Below, piece by piece: positions 52,711 through 60,933 of a DNA stretch of 64,000 nt (positions are counted from its first letter, which is position 1; each line of letters begins with the position of its first letter). This DNA comes from Bacillus_BE sp042263505 (lineage in GTDB: Bacteria; Bacillota; Bacilli; Bacillales; Cytobacillaceae), in NCBI RefSeq assembly GCF_042263505.1, contig NZ_JBHKFI010000004.1, forward strand, positions 124,001-188,000, written 5' to 3'. The translations under genes were made by a program, and so were the position numbers. The notes under the pieces are model-generated. The model did not search any database. It saw only the letters and a program-made list of their open reading frames with translations, and was not told the origin of the DNA.

Positions 52711-54831
52711 ATGGGACAAGATAAACATGTCTATTCAATAGATTGGGCAGGACGTAAATTAACTGTTGAAATTGGCCAGCTTGCGAAGCAGGCAAATGGT
52801 GCAGTTCTTGTGCGCTATGGTGAAACGGCGATTTTAAGTACCGCTACTGCATCAAAAGAACCAAAAAACGTTGACTTCTTTCCATTAACTGTAAACTACG
52901 AAGAGCGTTTATACGCTGTTGGAAAAATTCCAGGAGGATTTATTAAAAGAGAAGGTCGTCCATCTGAAAAAGCGATTTTAGCCAGTCGCTTAATTGACCG
53001 TCCAATTCGCCCATTATTTGCGGATGGCTTCCGTAATGATGTGCAAGTTGTTAGTATGGTAATGAGCGTGGATCAAGATTGTTCTCCTGAAATGGCTGCG
53101 ATGTTTGGTTCCTCATTAGCTCTTTCCGTATCAGATATTCCTTTTAAAGGTCCTATTGCAGGTGTGACAGTCGGACGTATTGATAATGAATTTATTATTA
53201 ATCCAACAGTTGCTCAAGCTGAAAAAAGCGACATGCATCTCATTGTTGCCGGTACTAAGGATGCCATTAATATGGTTGAAGCAGGTGCGGAGGAAGTTCC
53301 TGAGGAAATCATGCTAGAGGCGATTATGTTTGGTCATGAAGAAATCCAACGATTGATTGCCTTCCAAGAGGAAATTGTTGCTGAAATCGGTAAAGAAAAG
53401 ATGGAGGTTTCTTTATACGAAGTTGATCAGGAACTAGAGGCAAAGGTGCGCGGCATGTGTGAGCAAGAAATGATTCAAGCCATTCAAGTTCAGGAAAAGC
53501 ATGCACGAGAAGATGCAATTAAAGCAGTTAAAGACTCTGTCATTGAAAAATATACAGCTGACGAAGTGGAAGAAGAGTTACTCAAGCAAATCAAACAAAT
53601 TTTAGATAAGATTGTGAAAGGTGAAGTTCGTCGTTTAATTACGGAAGATAAGATACGCCCTGATGGACGTAAAATTGATGAAATTCGTCCACTGTCTTCA
53701 GAAATTGGAATATTACCTCGGACTCACGGGTCAGGTTTGTTTACTCGTGGACAAACACAAGCTCTTAGCATTTGTACTTTAGGTGCTTTAGGGGATGTCC
53801 AAATTCTCGATGGACTTGGAATTGAAGAAGAAAAGCGTTTTATGCACCATTATAATTTCCCTAATTTCAGTGTTGGGGAGACTGGTCCAATGAGAGGACC
53901 TGGTCGTCGCGAAATTGGTCATGGCGCATTAGGAGAACGTGCTCTTGAGCAGGTGATTCCTTCTGAAAAGGATTTCCCATATACGATTCGTCTAGTATCA
54001 GAAGTTTTAGAATCCAATGGTTCTACTTCTCAAGCAAGTATTTGTGCAAGTACATTAGCCATGATGGATGCTGGGGTACCAATTAAAGCTCCAGTTGCAG
54101 GGATTGCAATGGGTCTTGTAAAATCAGGCGATTACTATACGATTTTAACGGATATCCAAGGCATGGAAGACCATCTTGGAGACATGGATTTCAAAGTGGC
54201 CGGCACGGCTATTGGGGTAACGGCTTTACAAATGGATATCAAGATTGAAGGCTTATCGCGTACGATTTTACAAGAAGCTTTACAACAAGCGAAAAAAGGC
54301 CGCATGCAAATTCTTGACTCTATGTTGGCAACGATTTCTGCACCAAGAGGGGAATTATCTCAATACGCTCCAAAAATATTAACGATGACGATTAATCCAG
54401 ATAAGATTCGTGATGTGATTGGACCAAGCGGAAAACAAATTAATAAGATTATCGAAGAAACCAATGTCAAGATTGATATAGAGCAAGATGGAACGATCTT
54501 TATCTCTTCAACAAATGAAGAAATGAACCAAAAAGCGAAGAAAATCATTGAAGATATCGTTCGCGAGGTAGAAGTAGGTCAAATGTATTTAGGAAAAGTG
54601 AAGCGAATTGAAAAATTCGGTGCATTTGTAGAAATCTTCAGTGGTAAAGATGGACTTGTTCATATTTCTGAACTTGCAGAGGAACGTGTTGGTAAAGTGG
54701 AGGATGTCGTTTCCATTGGAGATGAAATCTTAGTAAAAGTCATGGAAATCGATAAACAAGGTCGTGTAAATCTTTCTCGTAAAGCAGTTTTGCGTGAACA
54801 AAGAGAACAGAAAGAGCATGCACAACAATAA
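52711..54831 (+). CDS. pnp: Polyribonucleotide nucleotidyltransferase (PNPase)
   Basis: PNPase is the main 3'-5' phosphorolytic exoribonuclease. The 706-residue protein has two RNase PH domains (GGFIKREGRPSEKAILASRL in the first; SSEIGILPRTHGSGLFTRGQ in the second), a KH domain (RDVIGPSGKQINKI near residue 567) and an S1 domain (YLGKVKRIEKFGAFVEI). GAGAGGGG precedes the ATG. Confidence 0.97.
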   Translation: MGQDKHVYSIDWAGRKLTVEIGQLAKQANGAVLVRYGETAILSTATASKEPKNVDFFPLTVNYEERLYAVGKIPGGFIKREGRPSEKAILASRLIDRPIRPLFADGFRNDVQVVSMVMSVDQDCSPEMAAMFGSSLALSVSDIPFKGPIAGVTVGRIDNEFIINPTVAQAEKSDMHLIVAGTKDAINMVEAGAEEVPEEIMLEAIMFGHEEIQRLIAFQEEIVAEIGKEKMEVSLYEVDQELEAKVRGMCEQEMIQAIQVQEKHAREDAIKAVKDSVIEKYTADEVEEELLKQIKQILDKIVKGEVRRLITEDKIRPDGRKIDEIRPLSSEIGILPRTHGSGLFTRGQTQALSICTLGALGDVQILDGLGIEEEKRFMHHYNFPNFSVGETGPMRGPGRREIGHGALGERALEQVIPSEKDFPYTIRLVSEVLESNGSTSQASICASTLAMMDAGVPIKAPVAGIAMGLVKSGDYYTILTDIQGMEDHLGDMDFKVAGTAIGVTALQMDIKIEGLSRTILQEALQQAKKGRMQILDSMLATISAPRGELSQYAPKILTMTINPDKIRDVIGPSGKQINKIIEETNVKIDIEQDGTIFISSTNEEMNQKAKKIIEDIVREVEVGQMYLGKVKRIEKFGAFVEIFSGKDGLVHISELAEERVGKVEDVVSIGDEILVKVMEIDKQGRVNLSRKAVLREQREQKEHAQQ

Positions 54832-54863
54832 GTAAGTTTTCTATGTTTACTCCACAGTTTAGA

Positions 54864-54889
54864 AGTCAGGGGGAGCCCCCTGGCTTTTT
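54864..54889 (+). terminator. Intrinsic terminator after pnp
   Basis: AGTCAGGGGG (54864-54873) pairs with CCCCCTGGCT (54876-54885), with one T-G pair and a tight loop, then T to 54889. Confidence 0.85.
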
Positions 54890-55011
54890 CTTATATCAAG
54901 GCAAAAGGAAAAAGCAATTATTTTCTATCGGTTTAAATGACAGCGCTTTATTTTTCACTATGCAATCTCTCTCTGCGGTTATCGCTGCAAATCGTTCTAC
55001 CTTGTCCTTTT

Positions 55012-55028
55012 CATACATAATTTGTATG
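55012..55028 (+). promoter_or_regulatory. CATACA/TGTATG inverted repeat before ylxY
   Basis: CATACA (55012-55017) and TGTATG (55023-55028) form a perfect inverted repeat with a 5-nt spacer directly before the ylxY ribosome binding site. CATACAT also resembles a sigma-E -10 element, but no clear -35 was found. Confidence 0.3.
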
Positions 55029-55047
55029 GAAGGGGGAGGCTTTATTT

Positions 55048-56001
55048 ATGAAAAAGTTAATTTCGATTTTTTTCATCATGGTTGTTTCATTAATCATCGT
55101 CAGTAATCCATTGACTGGGGAATATATAAAAGCTCTTACTATGAAGGCTGAACCTGCGTTTAGCTATAGTGCCGGAGATCATTTGCTAGAACAAATTGAA
55201 GAGAAGGCAATAGAATACGATATAAAGCCAATTGATGCAAAAATAGATCCTATTTGGAAGGCTGTTCCAGGATTAAATGGCAGAAAGGTGGATATTGAGG
55301 GGTCTTATCGGAAAATGAAAAAGGATGGAGAATTTAATGAAGATAAGCTCCAATTTCAAAAAATTAAGCCAAAGGTACATTTGGCTGATTTGCCTCCAAA
55401 TCCAATTTATAAAGGGAATCCGAACAAACCAATGGTTGCTTTTATTATCAATGTTGCATGGGGAAATGAGTACTTATCTGATATGCTCACGATCTTAAAG
55501 GAACAAAATGTAAAAGCAAGCTTTTTCTTAGAAGGACGTTGGACGAAAAACAATCCGGAGCTTGCGAAAATGATTGTTAGTGCGGGTAATGAAATAGGGA
55601 ATCATTCCTATACTCATCCGGATATGAAGCATCTTACTTCTGCTAGAATTGACGAAGAAATTCAAAAAACCAATGATGTGATTGAGGCAACCACTGGTGT
55701 ACGACCAAAATGGTTTGCTCCTCCGAGCGGAAGTTATCGGGATGAAGTCGTTAAGATTGCGGCAAAGGAGCATCTTGGGACGGTCATGTGGAGTGTGGAT
55801 ACAATTGATTGGCAAAAGCCTGAAACCAATGTATTAATCAATCGGGTGATGAGCAAGGTTCATAATGGTGCTTTAATCTTAATGCATCCAACGGAATCAA
55901 CGACCAAAGCCTTAGAACAACTAATCATTCAAATGAAAGAAAAGAACCTGGAGATTGGCACAGTATCGGATTTGTTAAATGAAGAGAATTTGAAGAGGTA
56001 A
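55048..56001 (+). CDS. ylxY: Polysaccharide deacetylase-like protein YlxY
   Basis: The 317-residue protein has an N-terminal signal/anchor helix (residues 5-25), a charged linker region and a NodB-homology domain (about 128-300). The metal motif HSYTH (186-190) and the substrate motif RPKWFAPPSGSYRDEV are present. The first motif, normally TFDDG with two aspartates, is replaced by INVAWGN around residues 134-140, so the catalytic base and a metal ligand are missing. It may be a non-catalytic wall-binding protein. GGGGGAGG precedes the ATG. Confidence 0.9.
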   Translation: MKKLISIFFIMVVSLIIVSNPLTGEYIKALTMKAEPAFSYSAGDHLLEQIEEKAIEYDIKPIDAKIDPIWKAVPGLNGRKVDIEGSYRKMKKDGEFNEDKLQFQKIKPKVHLADLPPNPIYKGNPNKPMVAFIINVAWGNEYLSDMLTILKEQNVKASFFLEGRWTKNNPELAKMIVSAGNEIGNHSYTHPDMKHLTSARIDEEIQKTNDVIEATTGVRPKWFAPPSGSYRDEVVKIAAKEHLGTVMWSVDTIDWQKPETNVLINRVMSKVHNGALILMHPTESTTKALEQLIIQMKEKNLEIGTVSDLLNEENLKR

Positions 56002-56183
56002 TACTTCCAAAATGAAATGGTTTATGATATTTTAAGCGTGGTGACCTCTAAGTTTAGAAGAGATTCATTTTTAAATAAAAAGGGATAAAAAATCTTTTTT
56101 GGAAAAGCTAAAAATGATGATAAAACTTCATTAGTCATATGGTTGGTTGTTTCATCTGGTTTTAGAGAACAGGAGGAATTTAG

Positions 56184-57425
56184 TTGATTAAGAAATATAC
56201 ATGTCAAAATGGAGTAAGGGTTGTTTTAGAAAATATTCCAACGGTCCGTTCTGTCGCAATTGGTATCTGGATTGGAACAGGATCTAGAAACGAAACCCCT
56301 ATTAATAATGGAGTTTCTCACTTTTTAGAGCATATGTTCTTTAAAGGGACCCAAACAAAATCAGCAAGAGAAATTGCAGAAGCCTTTGATAGCATTGGTG
56401 GTCAAGTTAATGCCTTTACCTCAAAGGAATACACATGCTATTATGCGAAGGTGCTTGATACCCATGCACAATTTGCTTTAGATATTTTAGCTGATATGTT
56501 TTTTAACTCTTCTTTTGTGCAAGAGGAATTGCAAAAGGAGAGGAACGTGGTTTGTGAAGAAATAAAAATGTATGAGGATACCCCCGATGATATCGTTCAT
56601 GATATTTTAAGCAAAGCCATTTATGAGGACCATCCACTTGGCTACCCGATATTAGGAACAGAAGAAACTTTAGAAACGTTCACGGGTGATACGTTAAAAC
56701 AATATATGCATGATACATACACTCCTGAAAATGTGGTCATCTCGATTGCTGGTAATATTTCTGAAGCTTTTATTAAGGAAGTGGAACATTATTTCGGATC
56801 CTACGAGGCTGGAAAGCTTTCAATTGCAGAGAATAAACCATCCTTTCATGCAAATCAATCGGCTAGGAAGAAAGATACGGAACAGGCTCATCTATGTTTA
56901 GGATTTGAAGGCTTACATGTTGGACATGATGATGTATACAGCTTAATTATTTTAAATAATATTCTCGGTGGAAGCATGAGCAGTCGTTTGTTCCAAGAAG
57001 TGAGAGAAAAGCGCGGACTTGCTTATTCCATTTTTTCTTATCATTCCGCATTTCAAGATAGTGGGATTGTTACGATTTATGGTGGAACAGGGGCCAAGCA
57101 ACTGGATGTCCTATATGAAACCATTCAGGAAACGTTGTCTATCATTAAGAAAGATGGCGTTACCGATAAAGAAATTAATAATAGTAAAGAACAGCTTAAA
57201 GGAAGCCTGATGCTTAGTCTTGAAAGTACGAATAGTCGAATGAGTCGTAATGGAAAAAATGAATTATTGCTCGGTCGCCATCGCTCCCTCGATGAAATTG
57301 TCGATCAAATTGATTCTGTAACATTGCAAAGTGTTAATACGATGGCTCAAACGATATTTTCTGCTCCACATTCGGTAGCTCTTGTAAGTCCAAGTGGAGA
57401 ACTGCCGAAGATCTTAGATAAATAA
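56184..57425 (+). CDS. mlpA: M16-family zinc peptidase MlpA (YmxG)
   Basis: This is a processing-peptidase-like metalloprotease. The 413-residue protein has the inverted zinc motif HFLEH at 46-50 with the distal Glu in EERNVVCEEIKMYEDTPDD, and the C-terminal half-domain motif SRLFQEVREKRGLAYSI. B. subtilis MlpA has been linked to control of exoenzyme production. The start is TTG 56184 after AGGAGG. The 182-nt gap upstream shows no firm promoter. Confidence 0.94.
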   Translation: MIKKYTCQNGVRVVLENIPTVRSVAIGIWIGTGSRNETPINNGVSHFLEHMFFKGTQTKSAREIAEAFDSIGGQVNAFTSKEYTCYYAKVLDTHAQFALDILADMFFNSSFVQEELQKERNVVCEEIKMYEDTPDDIVHDILSKAIYEDHPLGYPILGTEETLETFTGDTLKQYMHDTYTPENVVISIAGNISEAFIKEVEHYFGSYEAGKLSIAENKPSFHANQSARKKDTEQAHLCLGFEGLHVGHDDVYSLIILNNILGGSMSSRLFQEVREKRGLAYSIFSYHSAFQDSGIVTIYGGTGAKQLDVLYETIQETLSIIKKDGVTDKEINNSKEQLKGSLMLSLESTNSRMSRNGKNELLLGRHRSLDEIVDQIDSVTLQSVNTMAQTIFSAPHSVALVSPSGELPKILDK

Positions 57426-57438
57426 TTCGAATCACTTA

Positions 57439-57470
57439 AAGTCTACAGTACATTGTTGTAGGCTTTTTTT
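57439..57470 (+). terminator. Intrinsic terminator after mlpA
   Basis: AAGTCTACA (57439-57447) pairs with TGTAGGCTT (57457-57465), with one T-G pair, followed by T to 57470. Confidence 0.8.
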
Positions 57471-57627
57471 GCGGTTGAAGTTTGACCAAAATACGCAAGA
57501 ACTTTAAGGAAGAAAGTTTTTTTGAGTTATTCCAAGATTGTTTTTTAATAACTGATTCTAAATAGGGACGACTGTCGATACATTATTAGTAAGAGATTAA
57601 ATTGTACGAGGGAGGCACCAGATACCA

Positions 57628-57870
57628 ATGAGATTAAGCGAGCTTAGCGGAAAAGAAATCGTCGACTTAAAAAAGGCAGAGCGTCTTGGTGTGCTTGGAC
57701 AAACGGATTTGGAAATCAATGAGAGCACAGGACAAATTCAAGCATTATTGATCCCATCTTCGGTTAGCTGGTTTGGTTTAAAGAAAAATGGGAATGAGGT
57801 TAGGGTACCGTGGAGCCATATTAAAAAAATCGGCAATGATATGGTGATTATCGATATTCCAGAAGAATAA
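57628..57870 (+). CDS. ymxH: PRC-barrel protein YmxH (YlmC family)
   Basis: The 80-residue protein is a single PRC-barrel of the YlmC/YmxH sporulation family: MRLSELSGKEIVDLKKAERLG, then ALLIPS and VRVPWSHIKKIGNDMVII. Its molecular role is unknown; it lies next to dpaA in Bacillus. GAGGGAGG precedes the ATG. A strong terminator follows, so it is not part of the dpaAB transcript. Confidence 0.92.
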   Translation: MRLSELSGKEIVDLKKAERLGVLGQTDLEINESTGQIQALLIPSSVSWFGLKKNGNEVRVPWSHIKKIGNDMVIIDIPEE

Positions 57871-57884
57871 ATGAGCTTTTAATA

Positions 57885-57920
57885 CAAAAAATCCTCTGTA
57901 AATCAGAGGATTTTTTGTTT
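57885..57920 (+). terminator. Intrinsic terminator after ymxH
   Basis: CAAAAAATCCTCTG (57885-57898) pairs perfectly with CAGAGGATTTTTTG (57904-57917), and T follows. Confidence 0.92.
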
Positions 57921-57977
57921 GAACGATTAACTATATGATGTCTGGGCATTTTCCCTATTTTTTTCCCTAAGAGCACT

Positions 57978-58005
57978 CACCGTTTTTTATCTAAAACATA
58001 AGATG
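57978..58005 (+). promoter_or_regulatory. Candidate sigma-K promoter of dpaAB
   Basis: CACC (57978-57981) lies 15 nt before CATAAGATG (57997-58005), close to the sigma-K pattern (AC in the -35; CATANNNTA in the -10), with one mismatch in the last position. In B. subtilis dpaAB (spoVF) is transcribed by sigma-K in the mother cell. Confidence 0.45.
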
Positions 58006-58066
58006 TTGAGTAGTCGACAATCATTTTCTACAAAGGATTTCTTTTAAAAGGTAAGGTGAAAATACA

Positions 58067-58969
58067 ATGCTGACAGGGATGCAAATTGCCGTCATTGGTG
58101 GTGATGCAAGGCAGCTCGAGATTATCCGTAAACTGACGGAGCTTGACTCGAAATTGTCCTTGATTGGATTTGAACAGCTTGATCATGCCTTTTCTGGTGC
58201 AATAAAGGAAAAATTAGATGAAGTGGATTTTTCAAATATTGACTCAATTATTTTACCAGTACCTGGAACTAGCTTGGATGGGCAAATTGAAACTATTTTT
58301 TCCAATGAAAAGGTTTATTTAAGTGAAGAGGTATTAATGAAAACACCTCCTCACTGTACAATTTATTCAGGGATTACAAATTCGTATTTAAATGCAATCA
58401 CAAAAAAGGCTAACAGGCGGCTTGTTCAGCTGTTTTCAAGGGATGATGTAGCTATATATAATTCCATCCCAACAGTTGAAGGAACGATCATGATGGCCAT
58501 TCAGCATACTGATTTTACGATACACGGTTCGAAAACCATTGTTTTAGGATTAGGGAGAGTAGGAATGAGTGTGGCAAGAACCTTTGCTTCATTAGGAGCA
58601 AGAGTTCAGGTTGGTGCAAGAAAGAGTGAGCATATTGCTCGTATAACGGAAATGGGCTTAACTCCATTCCATATTAACGATTTAGCGCAGCATGTTCGCG
58701 ATGTAGATATTTGCATCAATACGATCCCACATTTGGTCGTAAGTGCTTCGGTAATTTCGCGAATGCCCTCACATACATTGATTATTGACCTTGCCTCAAA
58801 GCCAGGAGGAACGGATTTTCGCTATGCTGAAAAACGCGGAATAAAAGCGTTGCTTGCACCGGGTTTACCGGGAATCGTAGCCCCAAAAACGGCTGGGCAA
58901 ATATTAGCCAACGTTCTTTCTCAATTGCTTCAGGATGATTTTCAATCTAGGAAGGGGAAAGTAACATGA
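58067..58969 (+). CDS. dpaA: Dipicolinate synthase subunit A
   Basis: DpaA (SpoVFA) is the dehydrogenase-like subunit that, with DpaB, makes dipicolinic acid for the spore core. The 300-residue protein starts MLTGMQIAVIGGDARQLEII, has IYNSIPTVEGTIMMAIQHTD, and the NAD(P)-binding VLGLGRVGMSVARTFASLGA at about residues 165-184. AAGGTGA precedes the ATG. Its presence shows the organism forms endospores. It overlaps dpaB by 4 nt. Confidence 0.96.
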   Translation: MLTGMQIAVIGGDARQLEIIRKLTELDSKLSLIGFEQLDHAFSGAIKEKLDEVDFSNIDSIILPVPGTSLDGQIETIFSNEKVYLSEEVLMKTPPHCTIYSGITNSYLNAITKKANRRLVQLFSRDDVAIYNSIPTVEGTIMMAIQHTDFTIHGSKTIVLGLGRVGMSVARTFASLGARVQVGARKSEHIARITEMGLTPFHINDLAQHVRDVDICINTIPHLVVSASVISRMPSHTLIIDLASKPGGTDFRYAEKRGIKALLAPGLPGIVAPKTAGQILANVLSQLLQDDFQSRKGKVT

Positions 58970-59559
58970 ATTTGAAGGGAAAAAGAATAGGTTTTGGATT
59001 AACAGGATCGCATTGCACCTATGATGCCGTCCTTCCTGAAATAGAAAATCTTGTCAATGCAGGAGCAGAAGTTCTACCAGTGGTCACTTTTACCGTTCAA
59101 AATACAGAAACTCGTTTTGGAAAGGGCGAGGATTGGATTCATCGAATTGAAGAAATCACAGGAAATAAGGTGATTGATTCCATTGTAAAAGCAGAACCCC
59201 TGGGACCGAAAATTCCACTTGACTGTATGGTCATCGCTCCACTTACAGGAAATTCCATGAGCAAACTGGCGAATGCCTTGACAGATTCTCCGGTGCTCAT
59301 GGCAGCGAAAGCAACGTTAAGAAATGGGAATCCCGTAGTATTAGCTATTTCTACAAATGATGCACTCGGCTTAAATGGGGTGAACTTAATGAGGCTTATG
59401 GCAACGAAAAATATCTATTTTGTTCCTTATGGACAGGATGATCCCATTAAAAAACCAAACTCCATGGTTGCACGAATGACGATGCTGAAGGAATCTGTGG
59501 AATCCGCTCTCGAAGGGAAACAAATTCAGCCTGTCATTGTAGAAAGATATCGCGATTAA
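58966..59559 (+). CDS. dpaB: Dipicolinate synthase subunit B
   Basis: DpaB (SpoVFB) is a flavoprotein-fold subunit of dipicolinate synthase. The 197-residue protein has GKRIGFGLTGSHCTYDAVLP, LGPKIPLDCMVIAPLTGNSMSKLANAL and AKATLRNGNPVVLAIS. The ATG overlaps dpaA (ATGA), which suggests equimolar synthesis. No clear terminator separates it from the asd promoter region. Confidence 0.96.
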   Translation: MNLKGKRIGFGLTGSHCTYDAVLPEIENLVNAGAEVLPVVTFTVQNTETRFGKGEDWIHRIEEITGNKVIDSIVKAEPLGPKIPLDCMVIAPLTGNSMSKLANALTDSPVLMAAKATLRNGNPVVLAISTNDALGLNGVNLMRLMATKNIYFVPYGQDDPIKKPNSMVARMTMLKESVESALEGKQIQPVIVERYRD

Positions 59560-59599
59560 AGGACCCTTTCTGCTTTTTTCGGCAATAGGACAAAAAATT

Positions 59600-59630
59600 T
59601 TGCTTCTATAGCGAATGAATATGGTAAAAT
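59600..59630 (+). promoter_or_regulatory. Candidate sigma-A promoter of asd
   Basis: TAAAAT (59625-59630) with an extended -10 TGG is preceded by TTGCTT (59600-59605) at a longer than usual 19-nt spacing. The leader to asd would be about 150 nt. Confidence 0.45.
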
Positions 59631-59686
59631 AAGTTTTATTATAAGATTCAATCAACCATGTTATATATTTAAGCGAAGAAAGGCAA

Positions 59687-59719
59687 TGGAGAAGGCGGAA
59701 GTCATGTCCGCCTCATCCA
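59687..59719 (+). promoter_or_regulatory. Hairpin in the asd leader
   Basis: AGGCGGA (59693-59699) pairs perfectly with TCCGCCT (59707-59713); TGGA and TCCA extend the stem beyond a 2-nt internal loop. There is no following T run. It does not match a lysine riboswitch or a T-box as I know them. Confidence 0.5.
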
Positions 59720-59788
59720 ATCATCTGATTTCACTTTTGCCGGAAAAAGCTTACCAAATCTATTGGAATTGGAAGGGGAAACTTAGAT

Positions 59789-60844
59789 ATGACAGTGAAA
59801 AAAGGATTTCATGTTGCAGTTGTTGGGGCAACAGGCGCAGTAGGTGGGCAAATGCTTCAAACTTTGGAAAATAGAAATTTTCCCATCTCTAAATTAACTT
59901 TATTATCCTCAAGTCGTTCTGCTGGGAAGAAGTTAACCTTTAAAGGTGAAGAATATACGGTACAAGAAGCAAAACCTGAAAGCTTTGAAGGGGTGGATAT
60001 TGCTTTATTTAGCGCTGGTGGAAGTGTTTCAAAGGCATTGGCACCAGAAGCTGCAAAACGCGGTGCCATTTGTGTGGATAATACAAGTGCATTCCGCATG
60101 GATCAGGATACTCCACTTGTTGTCCCTGAAGTGAATAAGGCGGATCTTCACGAACATCATGGAATTATTGCGAATCCAAACTGTTCAACCATTCAAATGG
60201 TCGTTGCACTTGAGCCGATTCGCCAAAAATTTGGTCTAAAAAAAGTGATTGTTTCCACTTATCAAGCAGTATCAGGAAGCGGGGCTTCAGCCATTGAAGA
60301 ATTGAACCAACAAACGAAAGCAATCGTTTCTGGTGAAAGCTTTGAACCGAAAATTTTACCTGTTAAGTCTGATAAATTGCATTATCAAATTGCTTTTAAT
60401 GCCATTCCGCAAATTGATGTTTTCGAGGATAATGGTTTCACTTATGAGGAAATGAAAATGATTAATGAAACAAAGAAAATCATGCATTTACCAGAAGTAC
60501 AGGTAGCAGCAACTTGCGTGAGAATTCCAGTTGCAACCGGACATTCTGAATCTGTCTACTTTGAAATCGAAGAAGATGGGGTAACAGCGAATGATTTGAA
60601 GGAAATATTCGCCACTGCACCTGGAGTTATTCTTCAAGATGACCCAAGTAATCAAATCTATCCAATGGCTGTAGATTGTGTGGGTAAAAATGATGTTTTT
60701 GTTGGCCGAATTAGAAAGGATTTAGATGAACCAAAGGGATTTCATATGTGGGTAGTATCTGATAATCTACTTAAGGGTGCAGCATGGAACTCAGTTCAAA
60801 TTGCCGAAAGCTTAATTCATTTAGGATTAGTAAAAGAAAAATAA
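59789..60844 (+). CDS. asd: Aspartate-semialdehyde dehydrogenase
   Basis: Asd reduces aspartyl phosphate to the semialdehyde used for lysine, methionine, threonine and dipicolinate. The 351-residue protein has VAVVGATGAVGGQML, catalytic Cys132 in NPNCSTIQM, and the C-terminal VGRIRKDLDEPKGFHMWVVSDN. The ATG is at 59789 with GGGGAAAC upstream. It heads the asd-dapG-dapA set. Confidence 0.97.
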   Translation: MTVKKGFHVAVVGATGAVGGQMLQTLENRNFPISKLTLLSSSRSAGKKLTFKGEEYTVQEAKPESFEGVDIALFSAGGSVSKALAPEAAKRGAICVDNTSAFRMDQDTPLVVPEVNKADLHEHHGIIANPNCSTIQMVVALEPIRQKFGLKKVIVSTYQAVSGSGASAIEELNQQTKAIVSGESFEPKILPVKSDKLHYQIAFNAIPQIDVFEDNGFTYEEMKMINETKKIMHLPEVQVAATCVRIPVATGHSESVYFEIEEDGVTANDLKEIFATAPGVILQDDPSNQIYPMAVDCVGKNDVFVGRIRKDLDEPKGFHMWVVSDNLLKGAAWNSVQIAESLIHLGLVKEK

Positions 60845-60857
60845 TCAACATGTGAGT

Positions 60858-60922
60858 AAAAGCTCCCGATAAGTCAAAATGTCATATATCAATTAAACTA
60901 AATGAAAATGGGATCTTTTTTT
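60858..60922 (+). promoter_or_regulatory. Terminator-like hairpin before dapG
   Basis: AAAAGCTCCC (60858-60867) can pair with GGGATCTTTT (60910-60919), with one internal mismatch, across a 42-nt loop. T runs to 60922, and the dapG ribosome binding site (GAGGTG) follows at once. It could act as an attenuator between asd and dapG. Confidence 0.45.
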
Positions 60923-60933
60923 GAGGTGTTATC

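Noticed and set aside
54843..55106. 87-codon open frame overlapping the pnp terminator and ylxY start
   Set aside because: It contains the terminator stem, has no ribosome binding site and overlaps ylxY in another frame; the composition is not protein-like.
59686..59874. 62-codon frame beginning in the asd leader
   Set aside because: It has no proper ribosome binding site and runs 86 nt into asd in another frame. The hairpin at 59687-59719 explains the sequence better.
60845..60933. Lysine riboswitch before the aspartokinase gene
   Set aside because: The gap is 89 nt with none of the conserved lysine aptamer segments; DapG-type enzymes are not expected to carry one.
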